From assembly GCA_947652115.1 (NCBI GenBank), contig OX393567.1, forward strand, positions 1 to 64,000: a DNA stretch of 64,000 nucleotides, given 5' to 3'. The notes below the pieces were generated by a model. It ran no database searches, was not told the DNA's origin, and saw nothing but the letters and a program-made list of their open reading frames with translations. Both the position numbers and the translations under genes were made by a program. Positions 25,601-39,200 of the stretch are shown piece by piece (the first letter of the stretch is position 1; each line of letters starts with the position of its first letter). This stretch comes from Blastomussa wellsi (lineage: Eukaryota; Cnidaria; Anthozoa; Scleractinia; Plerogyridae).

Positions 25601-28600
25601 GTCTACCCATGCCCCCTCTGCGCAGCTTGTAAGGCCCCTTCTTTCTGCGCATGCGCAGGAGCCTGTCAATGCCCCCTCTGCGCAGCTGGTAAGATTACAT
25701 GCACATTGTGCGCATGCGCAGGAGCCTGCTCATGCCTCTCTGCGCAGCTGGTAAGGCCCCCTTCATTCTGCGCATTCACTGGAAGTCTACCCATGCCCCC
25801 TTTGCGGAGCTTGTAAGACCACATGCACATTGTGCGCATGCGCAGGAGCCTGCCCATGCTTCCTCTGCGCAGCTGGTAAGGCCCCCTTCTTTCTGCGCAT
25901 GCGCAGGAGCCTGCCCATGCCAACTCTGCGCAGCTGGTAAGACCCCCTTCATTCTGCGCATCTGCAGGAGCCTGCACCTTCCCTCTCTGCGCAGCTGGTA
26001 ACGCCCCCTTCTTTCTGCGCAGGCATAGGAGTCTGCCCATGCCCCCTCTGCGCAGCTGGTAAGACCCCCTTAATTCTGCGCATGCGCAGGAGCCTGCCCA
26101 TGCCCCCTCTGCGCAGCTGGTAAGGCCCCATTCATTCTGCGCATTGTCTTGAAGTCTGCCCATGCTTCCTCTGCGCAGCTAGTAAGGTCCCCTACATTCT
26201 GCGCATGCGCTGGAGAATGCCCATGCCCCCTCCTCGCAGCTGGTAAGGCCCCCTTCATCATCATCATCATCATCATCATCTTTATTTAATCACGGTGTAT
26301 ACATCAGGCATAAAAATTCTAATAAGCTAAAAACTATGAATTACTATAAAAGACTATGTATACAAAAAAGAAAAAAAAAAGGCCTGTTTTACATGAATGC
26401 CGTGTCGGAATTAACTAGTAATCGTTGGAAATTAGTTAGGCATGTTGCTTGTCTGGCGACTGAGGGTAGACTGTTCCAGAGAACTGCACCACTATAGCTA
26501 AAGCTATTTTTGTAATAGTTAGTACGTGGTAAGGGAATAGCAAGCTTATTCTCAGAATCGCGTAAATTGTATGCGCAGGAGTCTGCCCATGTCCCCTCTG
26601 CGCAGCTGAAAAGACCACATGCACATTGTGCGCATGCGCAGGAGCCTGCCCATGCCCCCTCTGCGCGGCTGGTAAGACCCTCTTCATTTGCCCATGCGCA
26701 GGAGTCTGCCCATGCCCCGTCTGCGCAGCTGGTAAGACCACATGCACATTGTGCGCATGCGCAGGAGCCTGCCCATGTCCCCTCTGCGCAGCTGGTAAGG
26801 CCCCCTTCTTTCTGCGCATGCGCAGGAGCCTGCCCAGGCCCCCTCTGCGCAGCTGGTAAGACCTCCTTCATTCTGCGTATGCGCAGTAGCCTGCCCATTC
26901 CCAATCTGCGCAAGTGGTAAGGCCTCCTTCATTCTGCGCATTCTCTGGAAGTCTGCCCATGCCCCCTCTTCGCAGCTGGTAAGGCCCCCTTCTTTCTGCG
27001 CATGCGCAGGAGCCTGCCCATGCCCCCTGTGCGCAGCTGGTAAGGTCCCCTACATTCTGGGTATGCGCAGGAGCCTGCCCATGCCCCCTGCGCAGCTGGT
27101 AAGACCCCCTTAATTCTGCGCATGCGCAGGAGCCTGCCCATGCCCCCTCTGCGCAACTGGTAAGGCCCCCTTCATTCTGCGCATGCGTAGGAGTCTGCCC
27201 ATGCTTCCTCTGCGCAGCTGGTAAGACCACATGCACATTGTGCGCATGCGCAGGAGCCTGCCGATGCTTCCTCTGCGCAGCTGGTAAGGCCCCCATCTTT
27301 CTGCGCAGGCGCAGGAGCCTGCCCATGCCCCCTCTGCGCAGCTGGTAAGAGCCCCTTCATTCTGTGCATGTGCAGGAGCCTGCACCTGCCCTCTCTGCGC
27401 AGCTGGTAAGGTCCCCTTCATTCTGCGCATGCGCAGGAGTCTGCCCATGCCCCCTCTGCGCAGCTGGCAAGGCTCCCTTCATTCTGCGCATACTCTGGAA
27501 GTCTGCCCATGCCCCCTTTGGGCAGCTGGTAACGCCCCCTTCTTTCTGTGCAGGCACAGGAGTCTGCCCATGCCCCCTCTGCGCAGCTGGCAAGGCTCCC
27601 TTCATTCTGCGCATTCTCTGGAAGTCTGCCCATGCCCCCTTTGGGCAGCTGGTAACGCCCCCTTTTTTCTGTGCAGGCACAGGAGTCTGCCCATGCCCCG
27701 TCTGCGCAGCTGGTAAGGCCCCCTTCATTCTGCGCATGCGCAGGAGTCTGCCTATGCCCCCTCTGCGCAGCTGGTAAGGCCCCCTTCATTCTGCGCATTC
27801 ACTGGAAGTCTACCCATGCCGTGTCTGCGCAGCTTGTAAGGCCCCCTTCTTTTTGCGCATGCGCAGGAGCCTGCCCCTGCCCCCTCTGCGCAGCTGGTAA
27901 TTCCCCCTATATTCTGCGCATGCGCAGGAGAATGCCCATGCGCCTCCTGCGCAGCTGGTAAGGCCCCCTTCATTCTGCGTATTCTCTGGAAGTCTGACCA
28001 TGCCCCCTCTGCGCAGCTGGTAAGGCCCCTTCTTTCTGCGCATGCGCAGGAGCCTGCCCATGCCCCCTGTGCGCAGCTGGTAAGGCCCCCTACATTCTGG
28101 GCATGTGCAGGAGCCTGCCCATGCCTCCTCTGCGCAGCTGGTAAGACCCCCTTCATTCTGCGCATGCGCAGGTACCTGCCCATGCCCCCTCTTCGCAGCT
28201 GGTAAGGCCCCCTTCATTCTGCACATGCGCATGAGTCTGCCTATGCCCCCTCTGCGCAGCTGGTAAGGCCCCCTTCATTCTGCGCATTCACTGGAAGTCT
28301 ACCCATGCTGTCTCTGCGCAGCTTGTAAGGCCCCCTTCTTTTTGCGCATGCGCAGGAGCCTGCCCCTGCCCCCTCTGCGCAGCTGGTAAGGCCCGCTATA
28401 TTCTGCGCATGCGCAGGAGAATGCCCATGCGCCTCCTGCGCAGCTGGTAAGGCCCCCTTCATTCTGCGTATTCTCTGGAAGTCTGACCATGCCCCCTCTG
28501 CGCAGCTGGTAAGGCCCCCTTCTTTCTGCGCATGCGCAGGAGCCTGCCCATGCCCCCTGTGCGCAGCTGGTAAGGCCCCCTACATTCTGGGCATGTGCAG

Positions 28601-31600
28601 GAGCCTGCCCATGCCCCCTCTGCGCAGCTGGTAAGAGCCCCTTCATTCTGTGCATGTGCAGGAGCCTGCACCTGCCCTCTCTGCGCAGCTGGTAAGGTCC
28701 CCTTCATTCTGCGCATGCGCAGGAGTCTGCCCATACCCCCTCTGCGCAGCTGGCAAGGCCCCTTTTTATTCTGCGCATTCTCTGGAAGTCTGCCCATGCC
28801 CCATTTGTGCAGCTGGTAACGCCCCCTTCTTTCTGCGCAGGCACAGGAGTCTGCCCATGCCCCCTCTGCGCAGCTTGTAAGGCCCCCTTCTTTCTGCGCA
28901 TGCGCAGGAGCCTGCCCATGCCCCCTCTGCGCAGCTTGTAAGGCCCCCTAAATTCTGCGTATGCGCAGGAGTCTGCCCATGCCCCCTCTGCGCAGCTGGT
29001 AAGACCACATGCACATTCTGCGCATGCGCAGGAGCCGCCAATGCCCCCTCTTCGCGGCTGGTAAGACCCTCTTCAATCTGCGCATGCGCAGGAGTCTGCC
29101 TATCTCCCGACTGCGCAGCTGGTAAGACCACATGCACATTGTGCACATGCGCAGGAGCCTGCCCATGCCCCTCTTTGCAGCTGGTAAGGCCCCCTTCTTT
29201 CTACGCATGCGCAGGAGCCTGCCCATGCCCCCTCTGCGCAGCTTGTAAGACCCCCTTCATTCTGCGCATGCGCAGGAGCCTGCACATGCCCCCTCTGCGC
29301 AGCTGGTAAGACCTCCTTCATTCTGCGCATGTGCAGGAGCCTGCCCATGCCCCCTCTGCGCAGCTTGTAAGGCCCCCTTCATTCTGCGCATTCTCTTGAA
29401 GTCTGCCCATGCCCCCTTTGTGCAGCTGCTAACGCCCCCTTCTTTCTGCGCAGGCACAGGAGTCTGCCCATACCCCCTCTGCGTAGCTGGTAAGGCCCCC
29501 TTCATTCTGCGCATTCACTGGAAGTCTACCCATGCCCCCTCTCCGCAGCTTGTAAGGCCCCTTCTTTCTGCGCATGCGCAGGAGCCTGCCAATGCCCCCT
29601 CTGCGCAGCTGGTAAGACCACATGCACATTGTGCGCATGCGCAGGAGCCTGCCCATGCCTCTCTTCGCAGCTGGTAAGGCCCCCTTCATTCTGCGCATTC
29701 ACTGGAAGTCTACCCATGCCCCCTTTGCGGAGCTTGTAAGACCACATGCACATTGTGCGCATGCGCAGGAGCCTGCCCATGCTTCCTCTGCGCAGCTGGT
29801 AAGGCCCCCTTCTTTCTGCGCATGCGCAGGAGCCTGCCCATGCCCCCTCTGCGCAGCTGGTAAGATTCCGTTCATTCTGCGCATCTGCAGGAGCCTGCAC
29901 CTTCCCTCTCTGCGCAGCTGGTAACGCCCCCTTCTTTCTGCGCAGGCATAGGAGTCTGCCCATGCCCCCTCTGCGCAGCTGGTAAGACCCCCTTAATTCT
30001 GCGCATGCGCAGGAGCCTGCCCATGCCCCCTCTGCGCAGCTGGTAAGGCCCCATTCATTCTGCGCATTCTCTTGAAGTCTGCCCATGCCCCCTCTGCGCA
30101 GCTAGTAAGGTCCCCTACATTCTGCGCATGCGCTGGAGAATGCCCATGCCCCCTCCTCGCAGCTTGTAAGGCCCCCTTCATTCTGCGCATGCGCAGGAGT
30201 CTGCCCATGTCCCCTCTGCGCAGCTGGAAAGACCACATGCACATTGTGCGCATGCGCAGGAGCCTGCCCATGCCCCCTCTGCGCGGCTGGTAAGACCCTC
30301 TTCATTTGCCCATGCGCAGGAGTCTGCCCATGCCCCGTCTGCGCAGCTGGTAAGACCACATGCACATTGTGCGCATGCGCAGGAGCCTGCCCATGTCCCC
30401 TCTGCGCAGCTGGTAAGGCCCCCTTCTTTCTGCGCATGCGCAGGAGCCTGCCCAGGCCCCCTCTGCGCAGCTGGTAAGACCTCCTTCATTCTGCGTATGC
30501 GCAGTAGCCTGCCCATGCCCAATCTGCGCAAGTGGTAAGGCCCCCTTCATTCTGCGCATTCTCTGGAAGTCTGCCCATGCCCCCTCTTCGCAGCTGGTAA
30601 GGCTCCCTTCTTTCTGCGCATGCGCAGGAGCCTGCCCATGCCCCCTGTGCGCAGCTGGTAAGGTCCCCTACATTCTGGGCATGCGCAGGAGCCTGCCCAT
30701 GCCCCCTGCGCAGCTGGTAAGACCCCCTTAATTCTGCGCATGCGCAGGAGCCTGCCCATGCCCCCTCTGCGCAGCTGGTAAGGCTCCCTTCATTCTGCGC
30801 ATGCGCAGGAGTCTGCCCATGCCCCCTCTGCGCAGCTGGTAAGACCACATGCACATTGTGCGCATGCGCAGGAGCCTGCCGATGCTTACTCTGCGCAGCT
30901 GGTAAGGCCCCCTTCTTTCTGCGCAGGCGCAGGAGCATGCCCATGCCCCCTCTGCGCAGCTGGTAAGAGCCCCTTCATTCTGTGCATGTGCAGGAGCCTG
31001 CACCTGCCCTCTCTGCGCAGCTGGTAAGGTCCCCTTCATTCTGCGCATGCGCAGGAGTCTGCCCATACCCCCTCTGCGCAGCTGGCAAGGCCCCTTTTTA
31101 TTCTGCGCATTCTCTGGAAGTCTGCCCATGCCCCATTTGTGCAGCTGGTAACGCCCCCTTCTTTCTGCGCAGGCACAGGAGTCTGCCCATGCCCCCTCTG
31201 CGCAGCTTGTAAGACCCCCTTAATTCTGCGCATGCGCAGGAGCCTGCCCATGCCCCCTCTGCGCAGCTGGTAAGGCCCCCTTCATTCTGCGCATTCTCTG
31301 GAAGTCTGCCCATGCCCCCTCTGCGCAGCTTCTAAGGCCCCCTTCTTTCTGCGCATGCGCAGGAGCCTGCCCATGCCCTGTCTGCGCAGCTGGTAAGGCC
31401 TCTTACATTCTGCGCATGCGCAGGAGCCTGCCCATGCCCCCTCTGCGCAGCTGGTAAGGCCCCCTTTATTCTGTGCATGCGCAGGAGCCTGCCCATGCCC
31501 CCTCTGCGCAGCTGGTAAGGCCTCCTTCATTCTGCGCATGCGCAGGAGTCTGCCCATGCCCCCTCTGCGCAGCTGGTAAGGCCCCCTTCAGTCTGCGCAT

Positions 31601-32350
31601 TCTCTGGAAGTCTGCCCATGCCCCCTCTGCGCAGCTGGTAAGGCCCCCTTCATTCTGCGCATGCGCAGGAGCCTGCCCATGCCCCCTGTGCGCAGGTTGT
31701 AAGGCCCCCTACATTCTAGGCATGCGCAGGAGTCTGCGCATGCCCCCTCTGCACAGCTGGTAAGGCCCCCTTCATTCTGTGCATTCTCTGGAAGTATGCC
31801 CATGCCCCCTCTTCGCAGCTGGCAAGGTCCCCTTCTTTCTGCGCATGCGGAGGGGCCTGCCCACGCCCCCTCTGCGCAGCTGGTAAGGCCCCCTACATTC
31901 TGCGCATGTGCAGGAGCCTGCCCATGCCCCCTTTGCGCAGCTGGTAAGACCCCCTTCATTCTGCTCATGCGCAGGAGCCTGCCCATGCCCCCTCTGCGCA
32001 GCTTGTAAGGCCCCGTTCATTCTGCGCATGCGCAGGAGTCTGCTCATGCCCCCTCTGCGCAGCTGGTAAGGCCCCCTTCATTCTGCGCATTCTCTGGAAG
32101 TCTGCCCATGCCCCCTCTGCGCAGCTGGTAAGGCCCCCTTCTTTCTGCGCACGCGCAGGAGCCTGCCCATGCCCCCTGTACACAGCTGGTGAGGCCCCCT
32201 ACCTTCTGGGCATGCGCAGGAGCCTGCCCATGCCCCCTCTGCGCAGCTGGTAAGACCCCCTTCATTCTGCGCATGCGCAGGAGCCTGCCCATGCCCCCTC
32301 TTCGCAGCTGGTAAGGCCCCCTTCATTCTGCGCATGCGCAGGAGCCTGCA
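19663..32350. repeat. 61-bp GC-rich minisatellite array (about 200 units)
   Basis: The unit contains CTGCGCATGCGCAGGAGCCT, then GCCCATGCCCCCTCTGCGCA, then GCTGGTAAGGCCCCCTTCATT. The phase advances by one base per 60-base line, giving 61 bp. Main variants: units with GCATTCTCTGGAAGTCTG in place of the palindrome, and units with AAGACCACATGCACATTGTG. Since 61 is not a multiple of three, translation cycles through all three frames with a 61-residue period. Long open frames on both strands (MGRLLRMRRMKG.., SCACAE..) follow from the lack of stops in the unit and are not genes. Larger duplications lie within it (offsets 1412, 1595 and 3923 bp). Confidence 0.97.
26262..26571 (-). mobile_element. LINE 3' fragment inserted in the 61-bp array
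   Basis: On the minus strand a 60-residue frame ends at 26389 and reads NLRDSENKLAIP, PRTNYYKNSFSYSGAVLWNSLP, the conserved C-terminal tail of CR1/L2/RTE-type non-LTR reverse transcriptases. It is followed by a short 3' UTR and a (ATG)n tail (26262-26280). It is 5'-truncated, about 305 bp net, and flanked by array sequence on both sides. Compared with the empty paralogous site near 30175, about 8 bp of the target unit are missing. Confidence 0.8.
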
Positions 32351-32692
32351 GATGAACATCAGATGAACATCACTTACACTATCAGTATTCACATAACATC
32401 AAAGGCGAATGACATGTAGGCGAATGGACTTGTAGGGAAATCAACTTGTATTCAAAACGATGGGTTACCATATGCATATATTAAAAGTTAAAATAATTAA
32501 AATTCTGGTTCCTTTTCCGGATTTCAGATTCCTTGTTTTCCATATGCCCTTTGCTTGGTCAGCTCTGGACAAAGACTCCACCAAACGACAAACAGAATCC
32601 AAAACATATTCAGAAATATTTATACCTGCCAATCCCCAGAGTACAAAAATCTGGAGATATCTATGATCTGGAAATCTTAATTTTAAATAAGA
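32351..32692. other. Unique spacer between the array and the retrotransposon
   Basis: No gene seen. The 61-bp array stops within a unit at about 32350, followed by AT-rich sequence with a short direct repeat (CAGATGAACAT twice). Confidence 0.5.
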
Positions 32693-32697
32693 CATTT
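32693..32697. repeat. Target site duplication, left (CATTT)
   Basis: Identical to 39823-39827 on the far side of the BEL/Pao element. Confidence 0.9.
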
Positions 32698-33114
32698 TGT
32701 CCGGGCCGGACATGTAAGCGGCGATGAAGACTCCAACACAATTAAAACACAACGTATTTATTCCAAAACCAGCGGCAATTTGCACCTCTCAAATGGGATT
32801 AACAGGTCGAAACCTAGCGAAACCTTGAAAAACCTTGAAAAACCTGTAATAACCTACGGAAGCGAAAATTATGCGACAAATTACTTGAGAAACAAAACGG
32901 TGAATTACACAAAGACGTTTACAACTTACCATATGAAAGGGCAACCTAAAACGCGAAATTTCACAAGCGGGGAAATCACAAAATGCGTTGGTTTACACGA
33001 GCGTTTCTTTTCACAAGCGAATCTTCCACGTGCGAGCAACAAGGCATCACGGTATGCTTACGTCATTTAAGAACTGGAACGGACTGGACTACTTGTTGAG
33101 GATCAGCCTCAACA
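32698..33114 (-). repeat. 3' LTR of the BEL/Pao element
   Basis: TGTCCGGGCCGGACATG at its left edge, ending CAGCCTCAACA at the right. On the minus strand it also runs TG to CA. Same length as the other LTR. Confidence 0.93.
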
Positions 33115-33263
33115 TCCCGGGGGGTAGGGCTGAACTGACGATAACTAAGAAATTTAAACATAGCTTAAGTGTTCAACGTTCAACGGTCCATAATGCGGAC
33201 TTATTCAATGTTTAGTGTTCAGGAATGTCAATGTTCACAGTGTTCACATCTCCTTTCTCTTTA

Positions 33264-36200
33264 TTATGTCGCTTCCTCAAGAAGGCACAACTTTGTCACG
33301 GGCCGAAGAAGTCTTGAACTCTTTGTCCTCACTTCAGCAGTGCGCACATGCAAATGTTCACCCGGGAACACCTTCGTCACACGACCCAACAACCAACGGC
33401 ACCTAGGCACGGTGTTGTCCACAACAAGAACTAGATCGTTCACTGCCAAGTTCCGTTTGTTCAGTAGCCACTTGTGGCGTTGCTGCAATGTAGGAACGTA
33501 TTCTCGAATCCATCGAGACCAAAAGCAATTAGCAATGAACTGGGCATGTCTCCATTGTTTGCGCGAGTACAGATCTTCTTTAGCGAAGACTCCGGGCGGT
33601 ACAAAAAGGTTTCGGCGTTGTAGAAGAAGATGGTTCGGGGTGAGTGGCTCTAAGTCATTTGGGTCTTCACTAGAGGGACAAATGGGACGACTGTTCAAGA
33701 TTGAGGTAACTTCAGCAAACACTGTACGCAACGTCTCCAAACCAACCAGCGCGTTCTGACTACCGAGAACAGCCTTCATAGCTTTCCTGACACTTCTAAT
33801 GAGCCTTTCCCACACTCCTGACATGTGACTGGCGGCTGGTGGCTGAAAGCGCCACTCAGGCAGTGGGCAACTGTACCATTCTACTTCACGAGAATGTAAC
33901 TCATTCTTGATACGTTCCTCGTTCAAATCTTGAACTGCCAGGCGAAGTTCCTTCTCAGCACCAGTAAAATTCGTGCCGTTATCTGACCATATCTCCTTTG
34001 GACAGCCACGAACTGAGATGAATCGAACCAAGGCTTGGATAAATGTGTCCGTTTCAAGTGAACTGACATCTTCAATGTGTAGAGCTCGGCTATTGAAACA
34101 AACAAATATGCAGCCATACACTTTCACTGTACTGCGACCTCGCTTCACGTAAAACGGTCCAAAGAAATCCAGACCCGTGTATGTGAAAGGGGGCTGATAA
34201 GGTACCAGCCTCTCTTTGGAAAGATCAGCCATAATTTGTTGCAGAGGAGGCGCGTTGCGTCTACGGCAGCTCACACAACTGCTTAAGACTTGACGTACGA
34301 GAGACCTTCCCCTCAAGATCCAGAAGTACTGACGGATTGTGGACAGGACATGTTCACGACCTGCATGACCCAGTACATGGTGGTAGTAGCGAACTATTAA
34401 CTCGGACACGTGATGAGACTTTGGAAGAATCATCGGGTGTGCAGCTTCGAAGGCAATTGGCGCTCGGTGAATTCTACCTCCCACACGCATGACATCATCA
34501 ACCAAGACTGGACTGAGATTAGCCAACTTGCTCTGACGTTTCACTTGTTTGCCTTCCTTTAAACACAAATACTCTTCCTGGAAGTGTTGGCGCTGGACTA
34601 ACCGTACGATTTCTTGACTTGCTCGATGCAGCTCTACCAGCTTGAGCGTAGTCGACTTAAGATACTCTGGAACCCTCTTCGCAAAACGCAGCACCCATGA
34701 CATCACTCTTAGTAAACGAGACCACGATGAATAGCGTTGCAACAAAGGGTCATTTGAGGCGGACATAACAGTTTGCGTTTTCCTTATCTCCATCTCGTCA
34801 TCTTGGAGATCTTCAACAGGTACATTCGGCCATGTTTGTTCAGGTTCCCAGAGGAATTTTGGACCTGACCACCAGCGACATTCAGTGTGAAAATACTGAG
34901 CACCGACACCTCGTGAACCATCATCAGCAGGGTTCAGAACACCGGGGATGTGATGCCACTGTTCTGGGGAACTTGTTTCATGGATTTCGGTCACGCGATT
35001 GGCGACAAAGGTTTGAAAGCGCCTTGTTTCGTTTTTGATGTACTGCAAGGATGTCATCGAGTCAGACCAGAAGAAGGTTTGATCGACATTCAGATCAAGT
35101 TCCTGTAATATTAGCTTGCTCAGACGGGCTGCTAATACCGCAGCTTGAAGCTCAAGGCGAGGGATAGTCCACTCCCTGATGGGTGCATTGCGAGTTTTTC
35201 CCATGACAAAGCAACAATGAACCACTCCTTTCTCATCCACAAAGCGCAAGTATGATACAGCTGCGTAACCACGTCTGGATGCATCAGCAAAGTTGCGAAG
35301 CTGGATGGTAAACGGATTCTCTAGCGACTTGATCTTGTAACACCTCGGGATGCCAATAGTGATGACATGTGGTAACTCTTCCAACCAACGTTGCCATTGT
35401 GAAAGGTATGGTTCTGGGATTTCTTGATCCCAAGGCAGTTTGTCTCTCCAGAGCTCTTGTAGCAGAATCTTGGCGGAGAACACAAATGGCGAAAGGAATC
35501 CTAGCGGGTCAAACAGGGAGCTTACGACGGAGAGTACTCCTCGTTTGGTGGGCGGTTTTGCTGCTTGTACGGCTTTAAACTTGAAGACATCAGACTGGGC
35601 ATCCCAGTACACGCCCAACGCTCTTTCCAATGGTAACTGGTCTAGATCCAAGTCAAGCAATGGATTTGCTCTCAACTCTGGCGGAATGGATTGCAATACC
35701 TCTCGGCTATTGCTAGCGAACTTTGTGAGACGGAAGCCTCCTTCCTTTAGCAACTTGGTTAGTTCAGATGCCAAATGGACAGCCTGTTCTGTACTCGAAA
35801 CAGACTTTAACACGTCGTCAACATAAAAGTTCCTACGAACCGTCTTGATGACTTCAGGTGAGTAATTTTCTTCGTTTTCTTGTGCTGTCATGCTCAATGC
35901 TTTGTTGGCGCAACAGGGCGAAGACTTGGCACCAAAGATGTGGACCAACATTTTGTAGTCTTCTGGTGGGTCATTGATACTACCAGGCCACCACAAGAAT
36001 CTCAGCGCATCGGTGTCACTTTGCGTTACATTAGTCTGATAGAACATACCCTCAATGTCTGCGGAAAAGGCAATTTCTTCTTCACGGAAACGGATTAAGA
36101 CACCAGTCAGGTCATTTGTAAGACAAGGTCCTTGTAACAGCTGATCATTTAAAGAGGTCCCATTGAACCTCGCGGCTGCATCAAACACTACCCTCACTTT

Positions 36201-39200
36201 ACCCGGCTTGTTTGGGTTGGTTACCGGATGGTGGGGAATGTACCAGGTGATATCGCTGACGGTGGCAGCTTCTTCTTTGCTCAGCTTTCTAGCGTACCCT
36301 TTAACCACACAATCTTGGATCACGGTTCTGTATTTAAACTCCAGCTCCGGGTCACGACGGAAGCGCTTCCTCAAGCACTGTAATCTTGCTTCAGCTAGAG
36401 CTCGATTGTAAGGAAGTACAGGACTTTCATCCCTCCACAGCAGGCCCATCTGGTAATGACCATCTAGCAGGTTGATTGAGTTGTCGATAAGCTTTAGGGC
36501 TCTTCGATCTTCCACGGACAATGGTTTGGTTTCGGTCCTTGCGGTACCATATGATTCAATCTTCCAGAATTCCTCGAGCTGGTTGTCAAGTGAGACATCT
36601 TCACCACTGATCAGATTAACTTGTCCCTTCTTGTAGGACTGAACATTTGAGGAGCCACCGAGTATGCTCCAACCAAGACACGACTTGATAGCAAGCGGTT
36701 CATTGCGGTTCCCCTTTCTTACATCAAAAGGAACGAACACTTCTTGAATGTTAGTACCGAGTAGAATAGAAATCTTCTTCCTTTCCACTTCTGGGAAAGA
36801 CACTTCCTGTAAATGTGGCCATTGTTCTACAGATCTTGTCACCTTCGTATGTTTCAAGGGGATGGTGAGTTCCTTTACTGCCCATGCAGAGTTGACAGTG
36901 ATCACATGGTTATCACCTTGATTGTCTAATGACGCGATTTTAAAGTCTACCTTCATTCCCTCTTCTTCAACATCAGTATTGTTCACTGTCGTAAGTGAAA
37001 GCTTGCTAGCTGACCCAGTAATGTTCAACAGTTTCACGAGAGATGGGTCAATCATGGTGATATCAGACCCTGAATCAATTAGGCCATATGTGGTAATTTC
37101 GCAGCCAGCATCGCTCATTACTCTCACTGGAATCACTTGAAGTAACACATCTGAGGAGTCAGCAGGTGCACTGATGGGGCAAGTAGAAGTGTTGCAAGAT
37201 GTACCTTGGTCAGGCGTCAAGTCCTGATCGACTTCATTGTTTTGGTTCACAGCTCCTTGAGCAACCTCTTGCTTAGGCTCAATAAAGTGCAACAATGTGT
37301 GGTGTGCCTTTCCACAGCCTTCCACTTTACAGCGTGTTACCGACTTGCACTTTCTCGAGTTGTGTAAAGATGAACTGATGCAGTTAAAACATATCTTGTG
37401 CTGCTTGACAAAGTCATTGCGTTCCTTGGGAGATTTAGATTTGAATGCCCCACACTGGTACAGGCGATGGGGCTGACGACACAATGGGCAAAGCTCACTC
37501 TTGGCAGATGTCATGTTGACAAAGAAGGGGGGTTTAGGAGAGACAGGCGGCTTGCCCTTAGGCTTGACTTTGGTGACTGCGTTCTCACGACTTCCTCCAC
37601 TAAAGAAAGGATGGTTCAAGACATATGCTCGTTCTTTGAGGAAGTCCACCACATCCCTGAAGGTTGGCATGGCATGACCTTGACCCTCTAGACGCTTCAA
37701 TCGTTCAGCAAATTTGGCTTGCATCCACTTAGGGAGTCGCATGACAACTTTCTCGAGGTTGCTTGCATTCATTTCATTTAAGTAGCCCATTGACTCTAGG
37801 GTATCATAGGTAACTTGAGCCATATCTGCATATTGCTGCAAGCTGTCCTTGTCATTAGGTTGAATGACAAGTCCCTTGGTGAGGGACTCCACAGATGCTC
37901 TCACGACTTGAAATGGTTGACCAAATCGGTCCTCTAATGTCTTTAGGGCCTTTGCCAAACCACCTGGCAAAGGCTCATACCTCTGGACTGCAAGAAGTGC
38001 AGGTCCTTCAAGAAACTGTAACAGGCGGGTCATTTTGACAGTATCTTCTAGCGGTTTTGTCTCTACCAGTTGCTTGAACCTCTGGCGAAAGGCTGGGTAC
38101 TGTTGTGGTGATCCATCGAACCTTTGGACTTGAACATGAGGGAGATCATGGGAAGCACTCATTCTTTCCATTGACGACATTATAGCTACAAGACTTTCAT
38201 TCACAGTTGCACTAGACACATTACGTGTGATAGTAGGGGTCGTATTGTCACAGATTACAGAAATCGACGGTCGTGACTTGCATTCATTTTGGCGATCAAC
38301 TTTGTTAGGATTAGACACACAACTCTCATCAACAGCTGGCTTGAATTGCAGTTTTGGAACCACAATGGGATTACTAAAACAGATTCCTCCAGTAGCACGC
38401 ACAGAGTTAGTAGTTGCAGGATTTTCTACAGCAGGTGTAGATGTGAGAGGTGGATTTGTAACTGGCATAGACACAGGAGTAAAGCTACTAGTAACTGCTG
38501 AAGACGAGGAAACAACTGGCACTTCATTACATTGCATCAGATTACCTTTCATACAAGATTCTTTAACTTTGGGAGACCACTTAATACCTTCTTGTTCAGG
38601 GGTCTGTTCAGACATTTCTTGTTCTGCCAGGTAGACTTCAAGTTTGGCCAGTTCTGCCTGATCTCTTGCGGCCACAACCTCCTTCTCAGCTTCCAATTTG
38701 GTTAGTTCTAGTCTCTGATGCAGTTCCAACTGTGTTCGTTGTATTTCCATCTCAACCCTTCTCACCTCTAGTTCAACTGTTCTTCTGCCTCTTTCTTCAG
38801 CTTGTTGTTGCAGTAATGCTGCCCTTGCAGCGAGGACTTTAGCTTCACGGGCTTTAGAACTTGATACACTCACTCTCGAGGCATTACTCTTTCCAGTTCT
38901 CACGGATTCCGGAGGGGAATGCTTCTCTTTCTCTTTTAATTCCTCCGTCACTTGTTGATTAAAGAATTCGGCGGCCTTAATTACGAATTGTTCAATCTTC
39001 TCATTAAAAGATTGTACCCTCACGCGTTGAGACTCACGGTCGCTCAAAACACTCTGATATTTTTCGCATGAACTGTCAAGCAATTCATCATATTTGTCAC
39101 AACATGCACAGTATTGATCCCAGGCCGTATTGAGCTGCGTTTGCTGAGATCGTACTTTAACAACATTTGCAAAATCCTTAAGAGTTTCGTCTAGCGAGTT

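Noticed and set aside
19663..32350. Regularly spaced repeats resembling a CRISPR array
   Set aside because: Units are contiguous 61-bp tandem copies without unique spacers, in a eukaryotic chromosome, with no cas genes.
19735..32392. Dozens of long open frames on both strands (MGRLLRMRRMKGALPAAQ.., CACAGACPCPLCAAGK..)
   Set aside because: They are translations of the 61-bp unit in shifting frames, with no stop in most units, and appear equally on both strands. No independent codon or start evidence.
33115..33135. Polypurine tract next to the 3' LTR
   Set aside because: On the element's sense strand the sequence before the LTR is CCCTACCCCCCGGGA, not purine-rich.
33169..38634. Plus-strand frames across the retrotransposon
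   Set aside because: Shadows of the intact minus-strand Gag-Pol frame.
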